From positions 186,001 through 250,000 of the forward strand of contig JAFJTR010000017.1 in NCBI GenBank assembly GCA_022559985.1: a DNA stretch of 64,000 bases, read 5' to 3'. The notes under the pieces are model-generated. The model saw nothing but the letters and a program-made list of their open reading frames with translations, had not been told where the DNA came from and made no database searches. The position numbers were made by a program, and so were the translations under genes. The stretch is from Parastagonospora avenae f. sp. tritici 18332-5. Lineage: Eukaryota; Ascomycota; Dothideomycetes; Pleosporales; Phaeosphaeriaceae. Shown in pieces: positions 53,169-62,602 of this stretch; within the stretch, counting starts at the first letter, position 1, and each line of letters opens with the position of its first letter.

Positions 53169-53646
53169 TCATGCGTGACTCTTGAAATACACTTCGCTCT
53201 TGTCCATCATGCCGTCAATGTAATCCTCGAGGAAATAGTAGCCATCGCCACTATACCTGTCCAGCATGTGCTTCTTCATTTTGGACGCCTCTCCGAAAGC
53301 CAGTTTAGCTTTAGTGAGAACATGTGCTTCTTGAAGCTCGTCGAATCTTTGCGGTGAGAGGTAGAGTCGTGCTTGAGTCTGCCGGGATAGAGCTGGCACG
53401 TAGCTTGACAGTCAAGTACTCTAAACTGTCCGTCACATTATGTGTATTAAGACCACCATTGAGTACATTAATGACGCCTCGACCAATGAGTTCCTCGCAA
53501 AATGCGCCTTGATCAGCTGGGGCGCGATGTCAATCTTCGTGGGTCCAAGGCGTCTGTTCGAGGTACACTCGCTTGCACAATCGGCTTCCGGTTCTGACGC
53601 AGCATGCAGTGTTGTTGTTGCAGGGATCACTGTCGCGCCAAGCTAG
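53169..53646 (-). pseudogene. Decayed coding sequence, family unknown
   Basis: Two minus-strand pieces look protein-like. From 53646 one frame reads RVYLEQTPWTHED, a TGA, then ELIGRGVINVLNGGLNTHNV and DSLEYLTVKL. Near 53400 the protein-like signal passes to another frame: LSPQRFDELQEAHVLTKAKLAF, then YYFLEDYIDGMMDKSEVYF to TGA 53171-53169. No start codon fits. The pattern is that of a gene broken by a stop and a frame change. Confidence 0.3.
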
Positions 53647-53834
53647 CGTTTTACCATAGCAGACTTAGCGCATATGCAGGCCCCTAGTCAAGCCGGGCAC
53701 AACAAAAGCTCTCTAATCTTGCGCCACAAAGACACCTTCTCGATGGTGCGCTTCAGTTGTGTTTCTATCGCTAGGCTCTATAATTTGCTAGGTTAATCTA
53801 TCTCCTAGTAGGACGGCGATTCAAAACCCAGTAA

Positions 53835-54781
53835 TCATCGCTCCGCGCTTGCAGGAACATTAGAAACGAAAACCGAAAGAACAGCAGCATACCCAGCAGA
53901 TACTGCCATCATCTCGAAGCTCGACACCTTTAGAAAGAGCGACACTAGGAAAGACAGGATAATAATGCACACCGAAACAACTATCAGCTGAATGTTCTTT
54001 GACGACTCGTGCGACATGATGGCTAACGGTGCAATGATGAACAGAGCCGTCAACGCTGCAGTCGTCACACGTCCGATGACCTCGGCTATCAGTATCGTGT
54101 TCTGGTACGACCACCGCTGCTGTCTACCAGCGACAGATCCAAGGCCTTCGCTGTTGTTCCTAGCCTTTCGCGACAGTCTCCAGTACCGGAAGGCCCGCAA
54201 GTACTTGTGGAGACAGCGCTGGAACGGGTCGGTCCGCGATCGTGTCCCTAGGTCCACCCTAAGCAGTCTAGTTTTGTGTACTTCGTACAGACTGAGATCA
54301 TCCCGTAGACTAGCCTGTTGCTCGTCGTCGAGAAGTGAAAAAGTCTCCATGGTCATGATGTTGTTGAAGGCAGCAAGCGCTTCGTCTGTGTGGGTGGCAC
54401 CTGTTAGCGCAAGGCGTCGGAGTAGAGCTGCTAGCACACACTGTACTCTTTGATGAGATCACGCAGCTTCGAGATGAACTCTTGAGTAATCACATCATTG
54501 ACCTTTGGGACATCAGCGTCCCTCTTGCTGTGCTGCAGGCCTAGTCGATCGGCTGGCGAAGGACTGAGACTAAGGCTAAGACCAGCTTGGTAGATGATGT
54601 GGTCCATGTCAGCGATCTCGTTCTCAAGGAGCCGGAGGTTCAGCAGTTGAGTAGTCTTGAAACGACGGAAGCCGTGAAGCGTGAGATTGTTATCCGCAGT
54701 GCTGGCAATCCAGCATTTGCGAAAGGCATCAATCGAGTGTGTACGGTCCAAGGACTCGTGGATTGGGGACGGAGTAGACAT
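53835..54781 (-). CDS. DUF6594-family membrane protein
   Basis: Exon 1 is 54781-54442 and exon 2 is 54385-53835; the 56-nt intron has donor GTGTGT and acceptor CACACAG and joins KEY to NEALAAF in phase 1. The product is 296 residues. The start is ATG 54781 (MSTPSPIHESLD). The family signature is FRRFKTTQLLNLRLLENEIADMDHIIYQAG near residues 38-68, a helical region with MTMETFSLLDDEQQASLRDDL, and three C-terminal membrane spans (about residues 205-225, 232-252, 262-285), ending NVPASAER. DUF6594 is a large fungal family with no settled function. It is flanked by decayed sequence upstream of the NLR-type genes. Confidence 0.82.
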
Positions 54782-55691
54782 AGCGGTAATAACGTAATGA
54801 ACGTAGAGCTGTTCTAAAGGCTCTTAATGGCACTGCCGAAAGAGGTCTGATCTCGGCGAGACTATGTCAGCCTTGTGTGAGCGCAGTAGTGTGCGGGTAG
54901 AAGGGACGTTATAGATGAGCGAGTCGTCCTCGCAGCGAGGGTAGAATCGATAGTTTATGCTACACGCTCAAGGCTGTAACACTTGCCCTCGCCAACTATT
55001 CCGCACGTACATTACGCGCGCGGCCAGGCACTATACCGCCGCGCAGCAGCTCGGGGCGTCTCGCAGGGCTCACAGTACACAGCACCCGGCTTCCGGTTGA
55101 TGCGCGAGCGGCGCAGCGCAGTGCAGCTCGGCCTGGCGAGGACACGTTGACCAGGCTGAGGTGGAGAGGCTGCGACCAGGCTGAGGCGACAACGCCGCCT
55201 TTGCGCTCTTGCCCATGAGGAGCGAGATCAGCTTTCTCTCACTTGCGTATCAGAGCAGGCTATAACTTGACTTCACCCTGCCCTCTTGTGTAGGGCTGAG
55301 GCTACGCGCTGTGCTTTTGCGCATCGCAGATGATCTCTGTTGGGTAAAGCGAAGTCACGGCCTGCTCTGATAATGCAAGGGAGTGATGTGCCAAGTTGTA
55401 ACTTAGGGCCATGGGCAAATGATCAATGAACGAGCCGATCCCGCCCCACTAACTTGCCATTTAGCGCTCACGGCTGCGCCCCCACAGCATCAGCCGCATC
55501 ACTGCGCATTCGCCATGCCAACATGTAGGCGACAGGCTGCAGCGTCGGCCACAAGGCTGAGGCTGGGCGATAATAGATATCGAAAGCACTGCTGCCGCTG
55601 CTGCCAGACTACGATCAATCCCTCCTTCCCGCATGCATCGACTCTCAACAGACATACGCCCATCCTTCCCCCGACCTCGTAACCGCCCCCA
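54782..55691. other. Intergenic with inverted repeat, GC-rich core
   Basis: Divergent promoter region between DUF6594 and PNP genes. 55010-55200 is GC-rich, with a 13-mer direct repeat gaccaggctgagg at 55149 and 55174. An inverted-repeat element follows at 55238-55383. Confidence 0.45.
55238..55383. mobile_element. MITE-like inverted-repeat element
   Basis: Left arm 55238-55278 and right arm 55342-55383 are inverted copies of about 41 bases. The shared core is atcagagcaggc, followed by a diverged tgacttcgctt/cttgacttcac region and ending accc; outside the core both arms carry cttgc. A 63-base spacer lies between. No clear target-site duplication was seen. The size (~146 bases) and structure suit a miniature inverted-repeat transposable element or a hairpin. 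Confidence 0.5.
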
Positions 55692-56672
55692 ATGCGACGC
55701 CAGCTACGCCGCGAAGACTACACCGTAGGATGGGTGTGCGCGCTGCCTGTCGAGTTGGCAGCAGCCAAGGCGATGCTCGACGAGAAGCACAAAGACGCCA
55801 GTCGTGATGTTGGCGATAACGATCAAAACGTATACTGCATGGGGTCAGTTGCAGGCCACAACGTTGTGATCGTGTGCCTTCCAGCAGGCCACATTGGAAA
55901 CAACCCAGCCGCAACTGTAGCGACACAGATGCGGGCAGCATTCAAGGGCATCCGATTCGGGCTAATGGTGGGCATCGGCGGAGGCGTTCCCAGTGCAGAG
56001 GCAGATATTCGACTTGGGGATGTGGTGGTGAGCCAGCCGGAGTGGAGCTTCGGCGGAGTAGTACAGTACGACTTTGGGAGAAAAACGCCAAACGGGCTCG
56101 AGCGGATTGGATCGCTGAACTCCCCGCCCCAGATACTGCTCAGCGCTGTAAGCACTGTACAGGCAAATGCAATGCTGAGCGAGAGCACGCTGTCAGACCA
56201 CCTATCAGCACTCGAGAGCATCCAAACCTTCGAGCGTCGTACGGCAGGGCCCGATCTTCTGTTCAAGGCAACCTACAATCACCGACACGGCACCACATGC
56301 GACCGCTGTAGCACCAAGAGTCGACAACCACGACTAGAACGCGAGGGCGGAGCAGAGGTGAAGGTACACTACGGCACGATTGCGTCTGGCAATAAGGTGA
56401 TGAAGGATGCTGCTGAGAGGGATAGAGTTAGCGCAGAGCTTGGTGGGGTATTGTGCTTTGAGATGGAGGCAGCGGGGCTGATGAACAGCTTCCCATGCCT
56501 TGTTATTCGCGGCATCTGCGACTACGCCGACACACACAAGAACTACAAGTGGCAGGCTCACGCAGCAGGGACGGCAGCGGCGTATGCGAAGGAGCTTTTA
56601 TCGGCGATACCGGCAACAGAGGTGATGAAAACACGCCGTGCCGAGGATGCCATGAACGGCGCAAGCAGTTAG
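55692..56672 (+). CDS. PNP/nucleosidase-domain protein (NLR N-terminal type)
   Basis: A single frame of 326 residues, ATG 55692 to TAG 56670-56672. It matches the purine nucleoside phosphorylase/MTA nucleosidase-like domain that heads many fungal NLRs: YTVGWVCALPVELAAAKAMLDE, GHNVVIVCLPAGHIGNNPAATVA, LMVGIGGGVPS with DIRLGDVVVSQP, HYGTIASGNKVMKDA, LCFEMEAAGLMNSFPCLVIRGICDYAD (catalytic Glu-Met-Glu and Asp) and KNYKWQAHAAGTAAAYAKELL. A CDRCSTKSR stretch replaces the usual CxxC region near residue 200. The NACHT-ankyrin frame begins 267 bases further on the same strand. Between them, an open stretch (NKRTKTDISSSLESDF) resembles the usual linker, so the two are probably parts of one gene now or originally; no splice pair in phase was found. 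Confidence 0.85.
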   Translation: MRRQLRREDYTVGWVCALPVELAAAKAMLDEKHKDASRDVGDNDQNVYCMGSVAGHNVVIVCLPAGHIGNNPAATVATQMRAAFKGIRFGLMVGIGGGVPSAEADIRLGDVVVSQPEWSFGGVVQYDFGRKTPNGLERIGSLNSPPQILLSAVSTVQANAMLSESTLSDHLSALESIQTFERRTAGPDLLFKATYNHRHGTTCDRCSTKSRQPRLEREGGAEVKVHYGTIASGNKVMKDAAERDRVSAELGGVLCFEMEAAGLMNSFPCLVIRGICDYADTHKNYKWQAHAAGTAAAYAKELLSAIPATEVMKTRRAEDAMNGASS

Positions 56673-56938
56673 TTCAATGATAGTATTGCTATCAAGGATG
56701 CATTCGAACTGACACGATGATAGAACATTGCCGTCAGTTATCATCTCCTAATCAAGTTTCCAATAAGCGCACGAAGACCGACATCTCTAGTAGCTTAGAG
56801 AGTGATTTTAGAGAGTAAGTCATCTATATCCCTGAGTGATACTCCCCTACTGAAATCCTGCTGATCATGACAGGCAGCGAGCTATCACGCGTACGTAGCC
56901 TCAACCGTGCCTAAGTGCAGACATGACTTGTTCTTACT
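56673..56938 (+). other. Gap between PNP and NACHT frames, linker-like remnant
   Basis: A third frame reads QLSSPNQVSNKRTKTDISSSLESDF up to a GTAAGT at 56815, a plausible donor. Candidate acceptors (GTGCAG at 56920, GCTAG at 56945, CCCAG at 56962) do not restore the NACHT frame in phase. Upstream, stops separate the linker frame from the PNP frame. So either more complex splicing or decay separates the two halves. Confidence 0.4.
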
Positions 56939-59626
56939 ATGCTAGCCTCTATCCACTCCCAGGAACCCTCAAAAACACTACTGAACGATGAACAAAGGAT
57001 GAGTCTATTAGACTCTCTCAGATTTGAGCAGATTGATGCGCGCCAGATGACGATTAAGACCGCCCACGCCAAGACGTGCAAATGGCTCCTGAAGAGTGAG
57101 CAGTACCTCAGCTGGCTCGATACGACCAAGGTAGATGAGCATCACGGCTTCCTATGGATCAAGGGAAAGGCCGGGACAGGAAAGTCGACGTTGATGAAGT
57201 TCGCGTTGGTCAATGCTCGCAAGACGATGAAAAACCACATTTTGCTCTCCTTCTTTTTCAACGCGCGCGGCGAAAACATGGAAAAGTCTACTATCGGGAC
57301 ATACCGCTCGCTGCTACTGCAGCTCCTAGAGCGTCTGCCAGCGCTTCAGAGCGTCTTCGATTCGCTCAGCCTCTCAACACTAAGCTTCAGCGCAGACCAC
57401 CAGTGGAACGTCGAGTCGCTGAAGACGCTGCTAGGGCAAGCTATACGGGCCCTTGGGAGTTCGTCTGTCGTATGCTTAATCGATGCGCTTGACGAGTGTG
57501 AAGAAGAGCAGGTTCGGGATATGATCCAGTTCTTCGAGCACATTGGCGATCTAGCTGTGTCAAATGGCATCTGCTTCAAGGTTTGTTTCTCGAGCCGGCA
57601 CTACCCGTATATCACAATCCGCAAGGGGTTAGAGCTCGTGCTTGAGGGGCAAGAGGGACACTCGCAAGACATCACCAACTACATCGAGACTGAGCTGAAG
57701 ATTGGGAAAGGCAAGACCGCACAGCAGGTTCGGGCCGAGCTTCAGGAGAAGGCGTCGGGGATCTTTATGTGGGTTGTTCTCGTAGTTGGCATCTTGAACA
57801 AAGAGTCGGATCGTGGCAAGATTCACACGCTACGACAGAAGTTGCGGGAGATTCCTGGCGACCTACACGAGCTATTCCGTGACATCCTAACGCGGGACTC
57901 ACACGACAAAGAAGAGCTGGTGCTGTGTATCCAATGGGTACTCTTCGCGAAAGAGCCGTTGAGTCCGGAACAGCTGTACCACGCCATTTACGCGGGCATC
58001 GATCCTAGGGCGGTCACAAAATGGGATCCAGAAGACATAACCATGGATGTGATCAAACTGTTCATCCTCAGCTCTTCGAAAGGGCTCGCCGAGGTCACAG
58101 TGTCTAAGGAACCGAAAGCCCAGTTCATACACGAGTCGGTGAGAGACTTTCTACTCAAGGAGGATGGCCTTGGCAAGATCTGGCCCGAGTTCGGAAGCAA
58201 CTTCCAAGGCCAGAGCCACGAACGACTGAAGCAGTGCTGCTTCAACTACATCAGCATTGACGTCAACACACCCTTGAAGATCCCCGACGACCTACCAAGA
58301 GCATCCTTACCACAGGCTACAAGCTTGCGTAAGTCAGCCACTCAGGCCTTCCCTTTTCTAGAGTATGCTGTCCATAACGTGCTGTATCACGCGGACACAG
58401 CGGAAAGTGGAGGCATCTCCCAGGTAGAATTTCTTAACAGCTTCCCGCTTCCTCGATGGGTTAAGCTCGACAATCTGTTTGAGAAGCATAACGTGCGCAG
58501 ACATACAAATAGTGTGAGTCTCCTGTATATACTAGCCGAGCTCAACTTGGCGAACCTGATCAGAGTTCTTGGTTCAGTCATCCGCTGTATAGACGTTGAG
58601 GCTGAGCGCTACGGCTGTCCTCTTTTTGCCGCAGCTGCTACAAGCAGTGAAAAGGCTCTTGAAGTGTGTTTGGAATCTTTTGAGGTGCGACAAGCTGACA
58701 GCAGCCCTGTTGCAACAGTGAGTGGACAACAGTCCCAGCACAAGACAGCTCAGCGCGCTGCAAGACGTGACTTTGTCTATTCGAAAAGAAAAGAGTTCCT
58801 CCTTAGTGCGGCAGAGCTTGGGCACGATAGAGTTCTTGCGCTTTTGATTAAATTAGGAAGATTCAGGATTAACTCAAAAGATTCGAGAGAAAGGACTGTA
58901 CTGTGGTGGGCTTCTAGGAATGGCTGTGAGACGTCAGCGAGGCTGTTACTCACTACAGACTCTGCCTTAGTCAACAGTAAGGATAAAGACGACAAGACCC
59001 CGCTGTTCATAGCAGCAGAGCAAGGGAATCTAGGTGTCATCGAAGTGCTGCTCGAAAGGAGCAGCGACATCAATGCACAGAGTGGACGCCACGGCAACGC
59101 ACTCCGGGCGGCTTCAGCTCAGGGCCACAAAGAGATCGCAACGCTGCTGCTAGACAAGGGCGCCGACGTCAACGCGCAGGGTGGAGACTACGGCAACGCG
59201 CAGGGTGGAGACTACGGCAACGCGCAGGGTGGAGACTACGGCAACGCACTCCAGGCGGCTTCAGCTTGGGGTCACAAAGAGATCGCAATGCTGCTGCTAG
59301 ACAAGGGCGCCGACGTCAACGCGCAGGGTGGAGAGTACGGCAACGCACTCCAGGCGGCTTTAGCTCAGGGCCACAAAGAGATCGCAACGCTGCTGCTAGA
59401 CAAGGGCGCCGACGTCAACGCGCAGGGTGGAGAGTACGGCAACGTACTCCAGGCGGCTTCAGCTTGGGGTCACAAAGAGATCGTAACGCTGCTGCTGGAC
59501 AAGGGCGCCGACGTCAACGCACAGGGTGGATTCTACGGCAACGCACTCCGAGCGGCTTCAGCTAGAGGCTACAAAGAGATCGTAACGCTGCTGCAGAAGC
59601 AGAGCGCATCAGGAACACCTAAGTAG
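56939..59626 (+). CDS. NACHT-ankyrin protein (fungal NLR)
   Basis: A single frame of 895 residues, ATG 56939 to TAG 59624-59626. DSLRFEQIDARQMTIKTAHAKTCKWLL is the conserved pre-NACHT segment of fungal NLRs. NACHT: Walker A GKAGTGKST (~residue 75), Walker B VVCLIDALDEC (~180), sensor-like CFSSRHYP, and a winged-helix region with HESVRDFLLKEDG. The C-terminus (~residue 640 on) holds ankyrin repeats; the last four to five are nearly identical 33-residue units (GHKEIATLLLDKGADVNAQG). Such proteins act in allorecognition and defence, where repeats bind a ligand and nucleotide-driven assembly triggers cell death. The N-terminal effector-like PNP domain is encoded just upstream. Confidence 0.9.
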   Translation: MLASIHSQEPSKTLLNDEQRMSLLDSLRFEQIDARQMTIKTAHAKTCKWLLKSEQYLSWLDTTKVDEHHGFLWIKGKAGTGKSTLMKFALVNARKTMKNHILLSFFFNARGENMEKSTIGTYRSLLLQLLERLPALQSVFDSLSLSTLSFSADHQWNVESLKTLLGQAIRALGSSSVVCLIDALDECEEEQVRDMIQFFEHIGDLAVSNGICFKVCFSSRHYPYITIRKGLELVLEGQEGHSQDITNYIETELKIGKGKTAQQVRAELQEKASGIFMWVVLVVGILNKESDRGKIHTLRQKLREIPGDLHELFRDILTRDSHDKEELVLCIQWVLFAKEPLSPEQLYHAIYAGIDPRAVTKWDPEDITMDVIKLFILSSSKGLAEVTVSKEPKAQFIHESVRDFLLKEDGLGKIWPEFGSNFQGQSHERLKQCCFNYISIDVNTPLKIPDDLPRASLPQATSLRKSATQAFPFLEYAVHNVLYHADTAESGGISQVEFLNSFPLPRWVKLDNLFEKHNVRRHTNSVSLLYILAELNLANLIRVLGSVIRCIDVEAERYGCPLFAAAATSSEKALEVCLESFEVRQADSSPVATVSGQQSQHKTAQRAARRDFVYSKRKEFLLSAAELGHDRVLALLIKLGRFRINSKDSRERTVLWWASRNGCETSARLLLTTDSALVNSKDKDDKTPLFIAAEQGNLGVIEVLLERSSDINAQSGRHGNALRAASAQGHKEIATLLLDKGADVNAQGGDYGNAQGGDYGNAQGGDYGNALQAASAWGHKEIAMLLLDKGADVNAQGGEYGNALQAALAQGHKEIATLLLDKGADVNAQGGEYGNVLQAASAWGHKEIVTLLLDKGADVNAQGGFYGNALRAASARGYKEIVTLLQKQSASGTPK
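59094..59615 (+). repeat. High-identity 99-bp ankyrin repeats
   Basis: Units begin at 59094, 59241, 59340, 59439 and 59538 (last one partial), each 99 bp = 33 codons starting gcaacg. The first is followed by a 48-bp insertion that triples a 24-bp segment. Differences between units are few and include ctagac/ctggac, gcaacg/gtaacg and gactac/gagtac/ttctac at the variable position next to the AQG loop. Confidence 0.92.
59171..59242 (+). repeat. 24-bp triplicate inside the ankyrin array
   Basis: Three identical copies of aacgcgcagggtggagacta plus cggc at 59171-59194, 59195-59218 and 59219-59242, encoding NAQGGDYG three times. Two extra copies lengthen one ankyrin loop by 16 residues without breaking frame. 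Confidence 0.95.
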
Positions 59627-60187
59627 CCTTGCTATTGTTAGCTGCACTAGATACTGTAATCACAAGATTAATTAGTTGCGCGCATTCCCATTAATGTAGG
59701 ACAAAGCATAATAGTTAACCTTAATAAACACTGTTGTTAGTCGATTGAAACAGTATAGCAAAGCAAAAATATCGTTACCTGTCAGATCACAGGTATCGTT
59801 AATATCTCAGCTACGCGATCAGACGCACTAATCGCGGCGCCTAAGCAGCGCTCAGACCAGAATCCCTAAGCCCTCCGTTCTATAGTTCTCCCCCTTCGTA
59901 CAACAATTAATGAGAACAATCACTGAACAGAATGCATTCCTAGTTATCGTTATTTCCCTTTTCGCACTCAGTGCAAAGCTGACTAACATTACCCTACTTG
60001 TCTGACAAAGATTGCGATGCACCTTAGCACAAGCCGAGAGACCTTTTGTTCAGTTGCTAATAAGCAGGATAGTAGGAGGGTTCGATTGATATAACGTGCA
60101 ATAGTTGAGGAATTCGGAAAGCGTCTTTGTGGTGCAGGATTAGAGCGCTTTTGTGGGTTGCGACACGCACCGGGATAGGAACGTATG
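59627..60187. other. Intergenic with dispersed repeat copy B
   Basis: AT-rich 3' flank of the NLR gene; holds the repeat at 59745-59976. No gene seen. Confidence 0.5.
59745..59976. repeat. Dispersed repeat, copy B (partner at 3764-4013)
   Basis: Aligns in the same orientation with 3764-4013. It contains atcacaggtatcgt, atctcagctacgcgatcagacgc, gcagcgctcagaccagaat and the block around cgcactcagtgcaaag. It lacks the internal duplication of about 27 bases present in copy A. It begins about 120 bases after the NLR stop. Confidence 0.65.
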
Positions 60188-61677
60188 TTATACCTTATTA
60201 TGAAAGATGGCTCTTGGCGCTGCAAAAATCCCTGTGAGGCTAGTCTGTGAGCTCCGCCAGTACCGGAAGCCGATTATGCAAGCGAGTGTAAAGGACGCAG
60301 CGAAGTCTGGGGGTCTGCAAATTGCTGCAACCGGCAAGGCTCTCCTGAACTTGTAAGCTCTCATGTATTCATTTCCGGCATGAGTAACTAAACCTACGAA
60401 GCCCAGACCGTAATTTGGGCAGAAATCTTCAGAATGTGTCCCTGAGTAATCACTGAGCACATATGTCACGAAGAGGCTCATATGTCGAAGAACAGGGAGG
60501 GCTTCGAGAGCATCTTCTGTTGCAGTCTTGAATGTCGATAAACAGTGTGAGTCCTTCAAAGTATTCAAGGATAGGAGTTGAAGAGTCCTCCTGTGTTGTA
60601 TGATGCTCGAACCATTATTAAACCAGGCTCCCGTTCCATGAACGATGAGCTCTCATAAGCCTCTCAGTCCACGCATGAATACGTTCAGAGTACCGGATTA
60701 GACCGTGTTCTGCGTTTTTATCATCAATGCTATGAGCTGAGGAAACGCTTCTGCATCCAGAGTAATAAAAAAAAATAGCCTTCGGAGGTGCAATCGATCA
60801 CGGCCAGAGCACACAGAGCTGGCAATGAAAGAACGTCGGGGCTCCGGAATGTCGTCCCATGTAAAGTCAAGCGCATTACAAGTGAGTGCAGCCTTTGTCT
60901 GCTCAGTGATGCATTGAGATTGGCTGGAAAACCCTGAGGTGCTGCATCAGCTGTATCGTGTGGGAAGCATATGTGTAAGTCCCGAAAATTCGGAGACTCC
61001 TGACGATCTCATAGATCTCTCCATCGCAAGTTTGATTATGTGATAGCGCAATAGTGAACTCATGAATATGGGAGAGCATGTGGCTTGGGCGCAAATAGTC
61101 TCGGGGAAGGATGCTTGACGAGGCTTCGAGTCCAGGTAAGCTGAGTTCTCGAAGGTGTCCTTGAGTCTCGATCAAGGACACGACATTCTTCATGGAGATG
61201 CTTCCTTTCCAAAGCGCCGGAAGAGTGAGCTGCCATAACATCAGCGTAGGCTCTCATCTCGTGCATCAACTTACGTGAAGGAGAGCAGTTGGTTCCTCCT
61301 CATTGCTGCGATCAACGTTCCAGTGATCATATTCTTCAAACCCCTGTACTTCCCGGCATCATCATAGAGTGAGCGGATTTTGAGGTGCTGAACATAGCGC
61401 AAGCCAACGCCAGATGCAAGATGCTGCCATGCGGATTCCTTCAGACCTGGTCCGTTCACAACGGTGATGCGATTGTACGCCATGGGGTATGCGAGCTCCC
61501 AAAGCGTAACGCATGTCTTTGCCGTGCTGATTTGATCTTGCTTGCTCAGCTGTGAATTAAGTCAGTTTGGTGCGATTCATACATCTGCGAACGTCTCACC
61601 TCAGCTAGGATAGGTTTGAGTAGCTCGTATGGCAAGCGCAGGAGGTGGCATGGCGGGTCTCCCATTCGCGACGCCAT
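60188..61677 (-). pseudogene. F-box/LRR-like gene, probably decayed
   Basis: Exon 1, 61677-61600 (MASRMGDPPCHLLRLPYELLKPILAE), and a 50-nt intron with donor GTGAGA and acceptor TCACAG lead to LSKQDQISTAKTCVTLWELAYP, an F-box-like start, followed by leucine-rich sequence. Further down, PALWKGSISMKNVVSLIETQGHLRELSL and DALEALPVLRHMSLFV continue the LRR-like pattern to the stop at 60188. After 61275 (GTAAGT donor, phase 2) no acceptor restores phase, and stops plus frame changes occur near 60600-60730. F-box proteins bring substrates to SCF ubiquitin ligases. Most likely a pseudogene; unresolved introns are the alternative. Confidence 0.45.
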
Positions 61678-61847
61678 GTTGGGCACTGGCTGCAGAAATT
61701 TGCGATGTGCGAAGATGGAGTTGGAGGTGAGATACTGCGACGCAGGTGGTGCTCATAGTGCCTTCCCTAAACGCGAAGTCACGAGACAACGCGACTCAAC
61801 ACCTCACCGGGCATAGAATCACCCGGCTCAAACACTTGCGCTGATGT

Positions 61848-62534
61848 CTACATCTCAGAACTAGGGACAGCAAGATGTGCATGCGGTTCGAATCGACTGA
61901 CAGCTGCTGCCCCTTGGGTGAATGAGCCCATATCATGCTCGACACCACCACAATACTGACAGTAACGCTCAAGGTAAATGAAGTCAAATGCTACCAACCC
62001 ACGATATTGACCCAACTTACATCCCGGCCTAGACACGCTTCGATAAACTTGTAGGCCCAGCGATCGTCGATTATGAGGATGCAGAGTAGGCCTTCACTTG
62101 AATACAGAGCGTCACCCTGAAGCAGGTAGTGCACGACACTAGGTAGCCTGGATTGATCTATCTCTTCTTTGATCAGTTCTCCTTCCATCCATCGCTCCCC
62201 ATCAAAATCGAGACACCAGTTTCGAAACTTTTTCAGCCAGTACGGGCGGTGCTAATGCCCTCTCCACGCATCATTCACCTCCGATGAAGGAAGTTTCATA
62301 TCCAAGGCTCTTTCTTCTGAAACCTTCCCGGAGACACATTACGCAGGGAAGCCGCTCAGTGTCATCATGAACCCAGCGCGAGCCCGGAGCTGTTGTGGGG
62401 TTTGAAAGGATTTGAAGGTCAAAATGCCTCCGATTCCACCATCTAGTGAGGCTCCATCGAGAAGCTGGATCGATGCTCCTTCTGCAGCTGTAACAAGGAC
62501 AGAGATTTTGTTGATAGATGATGCAATACATCAA
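61848..62534 (-). other. Possible second F-box-type gene fragment
   Basis: Protein-like pieces on the minus strand: RWWNRRHFDLQIL with LPCVMCLREGFRRKSLGYE (62500-62275), which resembles the Cys-containing segment after the F-box in fungal proteins; PYWLKKFRNWCLDFDGERWMEGELIKEE and following (62245-62033); and YCGGVEHDMGSFTQGAAAV to TAG near 61848. The last two can be joined by a 65-nt intron (donor GTAAGT at about 62032, acceptor TGTCAG, phase 0). The first junction is not resolved. Confidence 0.3.
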
Positions 62535-62602
62535 CGTGGTAGTGGTGATGGTGGTGTTGTAGTTGGAGGGCTGCTATCGCGTCAGACTCGCGACTTCCCT
62601 GC

